Positions 52,983 to 60,192 of a stretch of DNA of 64,000 nt are shown piece by piece. The notes beneath the pieces were generated by a model. That model was given only the letters and a program-made list of their open reading frames with translations. It searched no databases and was not told where the DNA came from. This DNA is from CAYMZZ01 sp046297935. GTDB taxonomy: Bacteria; Bacteroidota; Bacteroidia; Chitinophagales; Chitinophagaceae. Location: positions 1 through 64,000 of the forward strand of contig JBKBHA010000006.1 in assembly GCA_046297935.1 (NCBI GenBank). The letters are read 5' to 3'. How positions within the stretch are numbered: position 1 is the stretch's first letter; each line of letters opens with the position of its first letter. The translations under genes were made by a program, and so were the position numbers.

Positions 52983-52990
52983 CAAAGATA
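52983..52990 (-). promoter_or_regulatory. -7 box TATCTTTG of the PNP gene
   Basis: A perfect TAnnTTTG match 20 bases upstream of the chosen start. It rules out the longer upstream start for the gene if the box is used. Confidence 0.55.
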
Positions 52991-53031
52991 GTCGGAACGC
53001 CGGTCAAAAAAACGGTCTGGCCTACGAGGAC

Positions 53032-53871
53032 TTAGTAGGAAATCATACAGGGCTGTCCATCGCAAACAATACCCGCAAGCAGTGGGTCGGCAACCAGTTC
53101 TTCCATCCGCCGCCACTTTCCATCTACCCTTATACGTTGCGAAATGAGACGGATGCCGTGACTGTAGTCCACGTACCAGTTCACATGTCCTGCATAAACA
53201 GGTTGAATAGGTTTCCCATCTGGCAAATGCCAACCGTATATAACTACCCTGTTGCTGCGCGACGACTGGAAATACCGGATGCTTCGAACGACATCCTTCT
53301 TTATTCCCGCGATCAATCCGGAACGGCCTTTTCGCTGGCCTTCGATCATCAGGTGGTGCTGCCGGAACACCGGCAAACTGTCGCGAAGAGCGTAAATGGG
53401 TACTGGTTCCAGTTTCACTACAGCCGCTTCATAAATACGGTCCACCAGCGACGGGCTGGGTAAAAAACAATCAAGGCTGTCGGCGATAATTTGTGCCGAC
53501 TCCGGCATAAGCGGGAGGCGCACCCAGTCCTGATTATTACCAATGGAAAGGTAGTCGGAGCTTACCCAGATTTCTACCCGGTGCAGTTGACCCAGGGAAT
53601 CCTGGTACACAAAATGAACCGGTACCAGTTTTTGCAAAAATGCTGGTATACTGCCGTTCAGCATGGCCGCCACGGCCATGGAATCACGTTCCTGAACAGA
53701 TTTGCCTGCTGCCTCTCGAAAAAATTCAGTTGCGGTGATACCTGCGCCACTGGTTGACGCAGTCGACAATCTTACCCGTGGCGCGCAGGAAAAGATTGAA
53801 GCAAGGAGTCCAGCCATAAGGGCAGTCAAAAAAAACCGAAAATTAGAATTGGATGTGGTTGTTATGTTCAT
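53032..53871 (-). CDS. Conserved lipoprotein of unknown function
   Basis: A 279-residue protein with a lipoprotein signal (LLASIFSC-A, lipid Cys 29). The mature part has recognisable segments (VEIWVSSDYLSIGNNQDWVRLPLMP, the DSLDCFLPSPSLVDRIYEAA helix, RVVIYGWHLPDGKPIQPV and VDYSHGIRLISQ) that I recall from a conserved but unnamed bacterial family; no function is known to me. Two late cysteines (VCDGQPC) may form a disulfide. It is divergent from sucC, and ends 69 bases before PNP in the same direction. Confidence 0.7.
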   Translation of the reverse strand: MNITTTSNSNFRFFLTALMAGLLASIFSCAPRVRLSTASTSGAGITATEFFREAAGKSVQERDSMAVAAMLNGSIPAFLQKLVPVHFVYQDSLGQLHRVEIWVSSDYLSIGNNQDWVRLPLMPESAQIIADSLDCFLPSPSLVDRIYEAAVVKLEPVPIYALRDSLPVFRQHHLMIEGQRKGRSGLIAGIKKDVVRSIRYFQSSRSNRVVIYGWHLPDGKPIQPVYAGHVNWYVDYSHGIRLISQRIRVDGKWRRMEELVADPLLAGIVCDGQPCMISY

Positions 53872-53973
53872 AGTGCTTTGCTGTGGCGGAAACCGTGTTG
53901 CTGAGTCCGCTCAAGTTATTTCTTTCTGCCGATTTGTGCTTTTTCAGGCCGTGGGGAAATGGCATAGAAGGCT

Positions 53974-53981
53974 TATCTTCG
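53974..53981 (+). promoter_or_regulatory. -7 box TATCTTCG of sucC
   Basis: One mismatch to TAnnTTTG, 17 bases before the sucC ATG, in the 127-base divergent gap. Confidence 0.4.
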
Positions 53982-53998
53982 CCGAAATTTTTTTCAGT

Positions 53999-55210
53999 AT
54001 GAATCTCCACGAATACCAGGCCAAGGAAGTTCTTAAAAAATACAATGTACCCGTGCAGGAAGGATATGCCTGTACCAGCGTGCAGGAAGCCGAAGAAGCA
54101 TACCGTCAGATCAAAACACAAACCGGAAGCAAGTTTGCGGTCGTAAAGGCCCAGATTCATGCTGGAGGTCGCGGAAAAGGAACGGTGAAAGAAAATGGCA
54201 TTAACGGTGTAAAAGTGGCCAAATCGCTGGAAGACATTCAGGAATTTGCGGGTAAGCTGCTTGGCGGCACACTGGTGACCGTTCAAACCGGTCCGGCCGG
54301 AAAGGTAGTTAACAAGGTGCTGGTTGCACAGGACATGTACTACGATGGTCCCAGCGAACGAAAAGAATTTTATCTGTCGATTCTGCTGGATCGCAGTAAG
54401 GGACAGAATGTGATCATGTACAGTACAGAGGGTGGTATGAACATTGAAGACGTGGCACATGATACCCCTGAAAAAATATTTAAAGAGTGGGTTCACCCAT
54501 CAGGTGGATTGCAGCCCTTTCAGGCCCGCAAAATTGCCTTCAATCTTGGCCTGAGCGGCGATGCGTTCAAAAATTGTGTGCGGTTTGTGACCAATCTCTA
54601 TAATGCCTATGTAGGTGCCGACTGTTCGATGCTCGAGATCAACCCGCTGTTTAAGGCAGCTGATGACAAAATCATTGCTGTCGATTGTAAAATGAATCTT
54701 GACGACAACGCACTGACCCGCCATGCAGACCTGGCTGCGTTGCGCGATGTAACTGAAGAAGATCCTACCGAAGTTGAAGCAGGAAAATACAATCTGAACT
54801 TTGTGAAGCTGGATGGCAATGTGGGCTGTATGGTAAATGGAGCCGGACTGGCCATGGCTACAATGGATATGATCAAGCTGAGCGGTGGCGAGCCTGCCAA
54901 CTTCCTGGATGTGGGCGGCACTGCCAATGCTCAAACGGTAGAAGCGGGGTTCAAAATTATTTTGAAAGATCCTGCCGTGAAAGCTATTCTGATCAACATT
55001 TTTGGTGGGATAGTTCGGTGCGACAGGGTTGCAGCCGGCGTAATTGAAGCTTACAAAAACCTCGGCAATATTGAAATCCCCATTATTGTCAGGCTGCAGG
55101 GGACCAATGCGGAAGAGGCCAAAAAACTAATCGACGAAAGTGGATTGAAAGTTCAATCGGCCATCCTTTTGAGTGAAGCCGCCGATCTGGTTAAGAAAGC
55201 AGTTGCCTGA
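53999..55210 (+). CDS. sucC: Succinate-CoA ligase, ADP-forming, beta subunit
   Basis: A 403-residue TCA-cycle subunit. It starts MNLHEYQAKEVLKKYNVPV and has the ATP-grasp nucleotide site (VVKAQIHAGGRGKG), the metal and ATP contact region (CSMLEINPLF, AVDCKMNLDDNA) and the C-terminal CoA-ligase part (NFLDVGGTANAQTVEAGF, INIFGGIVRCDRVA). It forms the SucCD complex that makes ATP while converting succinyl-CoA to succinate. The alpha subunit gene is not adjacent, so the two are encoded apart or sucD lies outside the window. A strong intrinsic terminator follows. Confidence 0.97.
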   Translation: MNLHEYQAKEVLKKYNVPVQEGYACTSVQEAEEAYRQIKTQTGSKFAVVKAQIHAGGRGKGTVKENGINGVKVAKSLEDIQEFAGKLLGGTLVTVQTGPAGKVVNKVLVAQDMYYDGPSERKEFYLSILLDRSKGQNVIMYSTEGGMNIEDVAHDTPEKIFKEWVHPSGGLQPFQARKIAFNLGLSGDAFKNCVRFVTNLYNAYVGADCSMLEINPLFKAADDKIIAVDCKMNLDDNALTRHADLAALRDVTEEDPTEVEAGKYNLNFVKLDGNVGCMVNGAGLAMATMDMIKLSGGEPANFLDVGGTANAQTVEAGFKIILKDPAVKAILINIFGGIVRCDRVAAGVIEAYKNLGNIEIPIIVRLQGTNAEEAKKLIDESGLKVQSAILLSEAADLVKKAVA

Positions 55211-55240
55211 TCCGATTATCGCTTTTCCCAACTTTATATG

Positions 55241-55269
55241 AGCCGCGCCTGATAGGCGCGGCTTTTTTG
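55241..55269 (+). terminator. Intrinsic terminator of sucC
   Basis: A perfect 9-bp GC-rich stem (AGCCGCGCC / GGCGCGGCT), a 5-base loop and a run of six T, 30 bases past the stop codon. Confidence 0.9.
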
Positions 55270-55319
55270 TGCAAAAACTCCTGTGCGTAGGAGAAAAAAA
55301 CAGAAAAATACTGAGGAAA

Positions 55320-55327
55320 TACCTTTG
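55320..55327 (+). promoter_or_regulatory. -7 box TACCTTTG before the SymE-like gene
   Basis: A perfect TAnnTTTG match, predicting a 5' leader of about 45 bases. The leader begins with the palindrome AAAGGCCTTT (55329-55338). Confidence 0.5.
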
Positions 55328-55378
55328 GAAAGGCCTTTGTGCCGAATGTAGCTTCGATGCAGGAAATGAGTGAATGAT

Positions 55379-55729
55379 ATGAATACACTATATGGCATTT
55401 ACCTGGCAACGAAGCCCGATTTGGGCGCGACCCGAAAAAAGGCGGATGAATCAAAACCGCAAGGCAGGAATCAAAAAAAGAAAGGGACGGATATAGTCCC
55501 TGAATCAGATAAGGTCATTCCTGACCGCATCATTCGGGTGCAATCGCAGATCAGGTGTAACAAAAATTCAGAATCGCAAATACCTGAAATAAGGTTGAGC
55601 GGGTTGTGGTTGGGAAGACTGGGCTTTCATGCAGGCTCACGTATAAGGATTAGGGCGGTGAGTGGGAAGCTGGAGATTAAAGTGGACGAAGACGATGCAG
55701 ATGAAGAAGACCCTCAACGCTCACGTTAG
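55379..55729 (+). CDS. symE: SymE-like toxin of a type I toxin-antitoxin system
   Basis: A 116-residue basic protein. The C-terminal core IPEIRLSGLWLGRLGFHAG, then SRIRIRAVSGKLEIKV, matches the AbrB-derived SymE fold (in E. coli: IPAITLKGQWLEAAGFATG). The N-terminal 60 residues are Lys/Arg-rich and poorly conserved, and an acidic tail (VDEDDADEEDP) follows. E. coli SymE is a nucleoid-binding, growth-inhibiting protein kept silent by the antisense RNA SymR. It lies alone in an 800-base gap, with a perfect -7 box upstream and a structured region just downstream. An antisense RNA gene is not proven here. A GTG three codons upstream (55370) is an alternative start. Confidence 0.75.
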   Translation: MNTLYGIYLATKPDLGATRKKADESKPQGRNQKKKGTDIVPESDKVIPDRIIRVQSQIRCNKNSESQIPEIRLSGLWLGRLGFHAGSRIRIRAVSGKLEIKVDEDDADEEDPQRSR

Positions 55730-55826
55730 CGGTATGGCGCCCCGGCGTTTTGCGACTGTCTGATACAACGGTCATACGTAGTACTTCGCAGCACAAGGCG
55801 ACCCAACCCTTCCCTTTTAAGATAAC

Positions 55827-55970
55827 GGCGGACTCTCCGTAGCCTGGTATCAGATTTCTGGCAGTTATAGATACCCGGCAGTGTTCAGAGAATCGAGGAT
55901 TAGGACAAACCCGGTAGTTGTTGCGCAAAGCAATGCCCTTTTTGCTGGAGAGTCCGCCGGCTACCGGGTT
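55827..55970. ncRNA. Candidate structured RNA with interleaved stems
   Basis: Two perfect inverted repeats interlock: GGCGGACTCTCC (55827-55838) with GGAGAGTCCGCC (55947-55958), and AACCCGGTAG (55908-55917) with CTACCGGGTT (55961-55970). A third stem (GCCTGGTATC at 55842-55851, GATACCCGGC at 55870-55879, 9 of 10 paired) nests inside. Together they have the topology of a pseudoknot. No credible protein is encoded in 55730-56019. It may be a regulatory RNA linked to the SymE-like gene, a leader of gluQ, or a small mobile-element relic; strand and transcription are not shown. Confidence 0.4.
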
Positions 55971-55972
55971 AT

Positions 55973-55980
55973 TATATTTG
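55973..55980 (+). promoter_or_regulatory. -7 box TATATTTG upstream of gluQ
   Basis: A perfect TAnnTTTG match directly after the right arm of the structured element, giving a gluQ leader of about 35 bases. Confidence 0.45.
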
Positions 55981-56019
55981 ATTTTATGTTACGGGCCGCC
56001 CGAAGTAACTTGCTGCTTC

Positions 56020-56955
56020 ATGCTTAGCTATCGTAGCATAAAAAATTTACCGGCGCGGCGATTGACTCGACTGGCACCCACTCCCAGCGGATTTTTGCAC
56101 CTTGGAAATATTTTATCCTTTGCAATTACCTGTCATTTTGCGGCAAAAACAGGTGCAAGGATTTTACTACGCATCGATGACCTTGACAGGGAGCGAAGTC
56201 AGGACGAATTTGTGGAAGATATTTTTTCCAGCCTCCGATTTCTGGATATCCCCTGGCAGTTGGGTCCACAGGATCCGGCCGATTTCAACAAAAACTGGTC
56301 GCAAAAAACAAGGCTTAAACTCTACGAGGAAAGTTTGCAGGAACTTCAAAAAGCTTCTTTGCTGTTTGGATGCGAGTGTACAAGATCGCAGCTGGCCAAT
56401 TCTCGTTCCGAAACAGGCAGCTCCCTGAAAGGATATCCCGGCACCTGTCTCAAAAAACATCTGCCCCTTCAACAGGATCAGTTGCAATGGCGGCTGGCCA
56501 CGCGGCCTGCAAAACTGCTTTCGGTAAATCGATTGGGAGGCGGCGAAATAAAAGGTACTCTTCCTGAACAAATGGCCTTTTTTGCCGTGCGCCGCAAAGA
56601 TGGCGTACCTGCCTATCAACTGGCTTCCTTAGTTGACGACCATTATTTTGGTGTTGACCTGATCGTTAGAGGAGTTGATTTATGGCCCTCGACCTGGGCG
56701 CAGGTTTACCTTTCATCGCTGCTGGATTCTAAGCCCCTGCAGCAGGTTCAGTTTGTCCACCACCCGCTTCTGACCGAGAAAGGAGGTGAAAAAATGAGCA
56801 AATCTGAAGGGGCCACATCGATTCAATCGCTTCGTAAATCCGGCGCCACAGCCGCCGATGTGTATACAGAAATCGCCCGCTGTCTCGGCTCGCTACGCCC
56901 CTGCCATAACTGGACTGATCTTGCCTTGCTGGCCGAAAAAACTTTTGCTCCTTAA
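56020..56955 (+). CDS. gluQ: Glutamyl-Q tRNA(Asp) synthetase
   Basis: A 311-residue enzyme equal to the catalytic part of glutamyl-tRNA synthetase without the anticodon-binding domain. The class I motifs are PTPSGFLHLGN (HIGH equivalent) and EKMSKSEG (KMSKS at 258-262). The zinc ligands typical of YadB/GluQ are all present: Cys118, Cys120, Tyr139 and Cys143. GluQ attaches glutamate to queuosine in tRNA(Asp). The frame stays open for 34 codons upstream, but those overlap the structured element and the promoter box. A GNAT gene follows after 31 bases with its own promoter box. Confidence 0.9.
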   Translation: MLSYRSIKNLPARRLTRLAPTPSGFLHLGNILSFAITCHFAAKTGARILLRIDDLDRERSQDEFVEDIFSSLRFLDIPWQLGPQDPADFNKNWSQKTRLKLYEESLQELQKASLLFGCECTRSQLANSRSETGSSLKGYPGTCLKKHLPLQQDQLQWRLATRPAKLLSVNRLGGGEIKGTLPEQMAFFAVRRKDGVPAYQLASLVDDHYFGVDLIVRGVDLWPSTWAQVYLSSLLDSKPLQQVQFVHHPLLTEKGGEKMSKSEGATSIQSLRKSGATAADVYTEIARCLGSLRPCHNWTDLALLAEKTFAP

Positions 56956-56974
56956 TTTGCAATCTGATCAGCTT

Positions 56975-56982
56975 TACATTTG
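56975..56982 (+). promoter_or_regulatory. -7 box TACATTTG, four bases before the start codon
   Basis: A perfect TAnnTTTG match with AGAT between it and the ATG at 56987. A TTTG lies 15 bases upstream, closer than the usual -33 spacing. Confidence 0.55.
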
Positions 56983-56986
56983 AGAT

Positions 56987-57469
56987 ATGGAAATAAACAT
57001 TCGTCCCATTGCGCCAGGCGACAATAAAGCCATTGCACAGATCATCCGGAACACGTTGACAGAATTTAAGGCTAACCACCCAGGTACGGTGTACTACGAT
57101 GCAAGCACCGACCATTTATACGAACTTTTCCAAACTCCAGGCTCGGCTTACTGGGTTGCAGAAAAAAATGAAGAACTTCTTGGCGGCGTCGGCATTTTCC
57201 CAACTGAGGGTCTGCCAACTGGTACCGCTGAGCTGGTAAAAATGTACCTGCTTCCTGTAGCCAGAGGCAAGGGGCTGGGCCGACAGCTGATTAATCACAG
57301 TCTCGACTGGGCCCGATCTGCCGGATATCAACAAATCTACCTTGAATCAATGCCCGAATTACGACAGGCATTAAAGGTTTACGAAAAATTCGGCTTCCAA
57401 TATTTACCAGCTGCCTTGGGCAACTCGGGTCATAGTGGTTGTAGCCTCTGGATGTTGAAGCAGCTCTGA
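56987..57469 (+). CDS. GNAT family N-acetyltransferase
   Basis: A 160-residue single-domain acetyltransferase. It has the N-terminal IRPIAPGDNKAIAQII helix-strand start, the acetyl-CoA-binding segment LLPVARGKGLGRQLI (Q/RxxGxG/A type, about residues 86-100) and the C-terminal YEKFGFQYLP strand. The substrate is unknown. It is probably transcribed from its own leaderless promoter, and it converges on the beta-barrel gene with two bases between stop codons. Confidence 0.9.
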   Translation: MEINIRPIAPGDNKAIAQIIRNTLTEFKANHPGTVYYDASTDHLYELFQTPGSAYWVAEKNEELLGGVGIFPTEGLPTGTAELVKMYLLPVARGKGLGRQLINHSLDWARSAGYQQIYLESMPELRQALKVYEKFGFQYLPAALGNSGHSGCSLWMLKQL

Positions 57470-57471
57470 TC

Positions 57472-58011
57472 TTAACGTCCTCTTAATTTTTCAACCTGAC
57501 GTTTGTGCAGGTACACCTGAAAACCTACATTGAGGGCAAATCCACCTGTTCCCTGCAGACTATTGAACTTGGTTCGATCGTAACCCATCAGCATATCGAG
57601 CGATACGTGGCTACTCAGGAAAACCGCTGCACCACCGCCGAGGAAAAAGTTGGTGCCATTGTTGGTCGATGAAGTGTTGTTGACCTTGGTTTTTGAACTT
57701 ACAAAGTTGAAATTACCCTGCAAAATGGGACGCACATTTGCCTGTGTAAAATAATACCTGACCCAGGGGCCGATACCAAAACTGGTGGTTTTGATGAAAC
57801 CTTCCTTTGTATAGCTGAGTTTGAAATTACCTCCTATTGCCAGGTTGTTGGCCACAAATGCGGCCGCAGAAGGCGAAAGGGAAATAACAGTATTATTGTC
57901 GGATGTGTTAAGATTGAATCCTCCGCCGATCAGCCAGTCTCCTTTTTCAGTCTGAGCCGAAAGGCGTACGATAATTCCCATTAGCAGCAAGCTTAGAAGT
58001 ATTTTTCTCAT
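57472..58011 (-). CDS. Small outer-membrane beta-barrel protein
   Basis: A 179-residue exported protein (signal ends RLSAQ). The mature protein has the eight-strand-type pattern of OmpW/OmpX-like Bacteroidota barrels: GDWLIGGGFNLN, LAIGGNFKLSYT, GIGPWVRYYF, RPILQGNFNFVS, NFFLGGGAAVFLS, VSLDMLMGYD and FALNVGFQVYL. The function is unknown. The ATG at 58011 starts the signal peptide; an ATG six codons upstream is less likely. It is the last gene of the bactofilin/SprT cluster, 38 bases downstream of the SprT gene. Confidence 0.82.
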   Translation of the reverse strand: MRKILLSLLLMGIIVRLSAQTEKGDWLIGGGFNLNTSDNNTVISLSPSAAAFVANNLAIGGNFKLSYTKEGFIKTTSFGIGPWVRYYFTQANVRPILQGNFNFVSSKTKVNNTSSTNNGTNFFLGGGAAVFLSSHVSLDMLMGYDRTKFNSLQGTGGFALNVGFQVYLHKRQVEKLRGR

Positions 58012-58049
58012 AGCGCTATGTATTTGCAACGTAAGTTAATAAAGCCTGT

Positions 58050-58676
58050 TCAAATTTCTTTCCATGCTTTCACCTCATAAACCGGGCTGAAGAGATAGAT
58101 TTTGCCCGTGGCGATTTCGGTACAGCGAAACCTTTTGCGTAGTCTTTGTTCGCGTCGGAATATTCTGCCGTCGTCGGTACGGAAAACGGCGTTCATCGGT
58201 AAATCCTCTATGAGTGTTTTCCGTTCCGAATCGGCATCGTATCGCCGCAATACCCGAAGCAAACCATCTTCCGCGCAGGTGCTGGCAGCAGGATTTTGCA
58301 AACTGCTGAGCAATGCGGCCTGTATATCGTTGGGAAAAGTATGGTTACGTAAAAACTGTGCCAGCAGGTTGGCGTATATCTTTTTCCATTCAGCTCCGTG
58401 AGCCATTACGCGATTGCCATATTCCTCGAATGTGAGCAGATGTGCCAGCTCATGTAATAGTGTTATCAGAAACGCGTATTTGTTCAGATTTCCGTTAACG
58501 CTTATGCGATGATTAGAAGCGGCGGTACGATGACGATAGTCGCCAAGGATCGAACGACGTTCGCGCGCCACCGTCAGGTGCACACGGTGTAAACGCAGGT
58601 ATTCCAATACTGCAGGAAAAGTACCATCAGGTAAATAGTCGGCGAGTGCCGACATGGGAGCCTCACGCTTTGCCAT
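58050..58676 (-). CDS. SprT-like zinc metalloprotease-domain protein
   Basis: A 208-residue cytoplasmic protein with a SprT-like fold: FLITLLHELAHLLTFEEYG holds HELAH (75-79), and a third ligand is expected in MAHGAEWKKIY. SprT-like domains resemble the Spartan family, which acts on DNA-protein crosslinks; the role of the bacterial proteins is not settled. The C-terminal third (MNAVFRTDDGRIFRREQRLRKRFRCTE) looks like a nucleic-acid-binding or zinc-ribbon-derived region with only one Cys. It overlaps the preceding membrane-protein gene by 14 bases. Confidence 0.85.
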   Translation of the reverse strand: MAKREAPMSALADYLPDGTFPAVLEYLRLHRVHLTVARERRSILGDYRHRTAASNHRISVNGNLNKYAFLITLLHELAHLLTFEEYGNRVMAHGAEWKKIYANLLAQFLRNHTFPNDIQAALLSSLQNPAASTCAEDGLLRVLRRYDADSERKTLIEDLPMNAVFRTDDGRIFRREQRLRKRFRCTEIATGKIYLFSPVYEVKAWKEI

Positions 58677-59070
58677 TCTTAATTCTCTTCAACAGTTGTT
58701 GCAAACCCCGAACCTCCAATACTGTATATACGACGTATAATCCCAGGCAAACGATCAGGCCAGGTTTGTTCACTTTTTCTCTCACCACCATGATATAAAT
58801 AAATGCAGCAATGGCGAGTACAAAGAATTTCAGGAGAAAAGAGCCATACACGGCTCTCACAAAATGTTGTGGATTGCTGGAAGAAAGACTCTTGACTGTC
58901 ATTTGGTAGCTCACATACATCAACAGCATCAGCAATGCATTTCCAATAATGACCACGTCGGCATCCACCCCTTTTTTCTTAAGCCAGCTTCGGCCCAGCA
59001 GAAAAAACAGATTGAGTAGGATAAACAGAATAAGTAATGGTCGAATCTCCTTCCGGTTTTGCTTTTGCAT
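58663..59070 (-). CDS. Four-helix membrane protein, unknown function
   Basis: A 135-residue protein with four predicted transmembrane helices (LLILFILLNLFFLLG, VVIIGNALLMLLMYVSY, FLLKFFVLAIAAFIYIM, LIVCLGLYVVYTVLE) and basic loops. The position next to a bactofilin gene, together with size and helix pattern, suggests an AtpI/AtpZ-like protein of the kind found before ATP synthase operons in Bacteroidota, but no ATP synthase gene is in the window. The start MQKQNRKE is an ATG; an upstream TTG is less likely. A perfect TACCTTTG box lies 44 bases upstream. Confidence 0.65.
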   Translation of the reverse strand: MQKQNRKEIRPLLILFILLNLFFLLGRSWLKKKGVDADVVIIGNALLMLLMYVSYQMTVKSLSSSNPQHFVRAVYGSFLLKFFVLAIAAFIYIMVVREKVNKPGLIVCLGLYVVYTVLEVRGLQQLLKRIKNGKA

Positions 59071-59114
59071 AAAGAAACAGGTACACGTAATTGCCGGCAA
59101 TGAGGCCGTTGCCG

Positions 59115-59122
59115 CAAAGGTA
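59115..59122 (-). promoter_or_regulatory. -7 box TACCTTTG of the membrane-protein/SprT unit
   Basis: A perfect TAnnTTTG match on the minus strand within the 96-base gap after the bactofilin gene. Confidence 0.5.
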
Positions 59123-59166
59123 CGTTGCCTGAACGCAATCTAACCTCCAAAAGAAAATAGGACGGA

Positions 59167-59604
59167 TCAGGAAAGAACGGCTTCTTTTTCGGTTTGTCCG
59201 TTTTTCGAATGGCTGATCGATTCGGTACGAACCGACACTTCACCCATATGGCATTGACCATTGAATACGGCACTTGGCTCCACCTGCAATTTGCCTGCAT
59301 AAATATTACCATTCACGGTACAGTCGCCACGAAGTTGCAGCAGATCCTTTGCCCGGATATTCCCACTTACCTTTCCGATAATATCTGCCTGATTACCGCT
59401 GATATCGCCTTCTACCACGCCATTGCCACCTATAACTACCTTGGCAGTGCTTTGGATATTGCCGATAATAGTGCCATCGATGCGGAGGTCGCTGTTGCTG
59501 CTGATGTCACCTTTCACAGTGGTTCCGGCCCCGATGAGCGTGGTGCCGCCGCCACCGTTGGTTTTTTCAATTTGCATGTCGGATTTGTTTTTTGCGTTAA
59601 ACAT
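59167..59604 (-). CDS. Bactofilin
   Basis: A 145-residue cytoskeletal protein. The core (about 22-115) is a right-handed beta-helix of short repeats: TLIGAGTTVKGDISSNSDLRIDG, then IIGNIQSTAKVVIGGNGVVEGDI and GNIRAKDLLQLRGDCTVNGNI. The tails are flexible and charged. Bactofilins polymerise without nucleotides and scaffold envelope enzymes, often M23 peptidases. The gene upstream encodes a membrane protein resembling the N-terminus of such a peptidase, which makes a membrane-tethered scaffold pair likely. Confidence 0.93.
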   Translation of the reverse strand: MFNAKNKSDMQIEKTNGGGGTTLIGAGTTVKGDISSNSDLRIDGTIIGNIQSTAKVVIGGNGVVEGDISGNQADIIGKVSGNIRAKDLLQLRGDCTVNGNIYAGKLQVEPSAVFNGQCHMGEVSVRTESISHSKNGQTEKEAVLS

Positions 59605-59667
59605 AGATATTTGGTTTTTACAGAGACTGCCTGGCCATTTAACGTCGTTTTCAGCCCACAGATTGCC

Positions 59668-60060
59668 CTATTCTTCCGCCATTTCATCGGGTGGTAACTG
59701 AATCAGGGCTGTATCCAGCGCTGCTGCATCTCCCCTCAATACTTTACGCACATTTTCGATATATGATTCCTGATATTGTACTTGCTTTTCCAGGGCATCG
59801 GCCTTGTATTTCAATTGTCTGTATTCTCTACCAACCCTCAAATCGTCATAGCCCGGTATATAGTACTTCAGCGGAGTGAACACGATCAACGCCACGGTCA
59901 GGCCCACTAACACTACAAAAATTGTGCACAAACCGATATAAACACTTAATCGCGACAATTTAAAGGTCACCACCTCCTCATAGGTATCGTCGTTCATCAC
60001 TACCAGCCGATATCGGTTGCGAAGCCTCTTCAGCGTGGACGACTCTTCCAGATTTGCCAT
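59668..60060 (-). CDS. Membrane coiled-coil protein resembling an M23 peptidase N-terminus
   Basis: A 130-residue protein: a cytoplasmic N-terminus (LKRLRNRYRLVVMNDDTYEEVVTFKLSR), one transmembrane helix (about 38-62) and an extracytoplasmic coiled coil (VGREYRQLKYKADALEKQVQ). The N-terminal part closely resembles the start of Bacteroidota M23 (LytM) peptidases partnered with bactofilins, but the protein ends before any catalytic domain. No frameshift remnant of a peptidase is seen downstream, where the bactofilin gene begins after 63 bases. It may be a truncated paralogue or a dedicated membrane adaptor for the bactofilin. Confidence 0.78.
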   Translation of the reverse strand: MANLEESSTLKRLRNRYRLVVMNDDTYEEVVTFKLSRLSVYIGLCTIFVVLVGLTVALIVFTPLKYYIPGYDDLRVGREYRQLKYKADALEKQVQYQESYIENVRKVLRGDAAALDTALIQLPPDEMAEE

Positions 60061-60080
60061 AGTTTGAATTTGTTGCGCTT

Positions 60081-60088
60081 AAAGGTAT
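60081..60088 (-). promoter_or_regulatory. -7 box TACCTTTA of the bactofilin cluster
   Basis: Seven of eight positions match TAnnTTTG, 20 bases before the start at 60060, in the 132-base gap divergent from porW. An ATGGCG/CGCCAT inverted repeat lies just beyond at 60102-60124. Confidence 0.4.
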
Positions 60089-60192
60089 ATAAAATGCCCG
60101 ATGGCGAGTAGGCCGGGCGCCATTAGAATTCCCAAAAAAACCGCGCCTGATTTATACTAAATTGTTTGAATTTCAGTTATTAAGGACTTAGT

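Noticed and set aside
52963..53007. Longer start for purine-nucleoside phosphorylase
   Set aside because: A perfect -7 promoter box (52983-52990) lies within the added codons, and conserved PNP sequence starts later.
53843..54496. A 217-codon open frame opposite sucC
   Set aside because: SucC is unmistakable on the plus strand, and the antisense frame encodes no known domain.
55677..55928. A minus-strand frame of 83 codons in the symE-gluQ gap
   Set aside because: It overlaps the SymE-like gene and the structured element and has no domain. The inverted repeats explain the region better.
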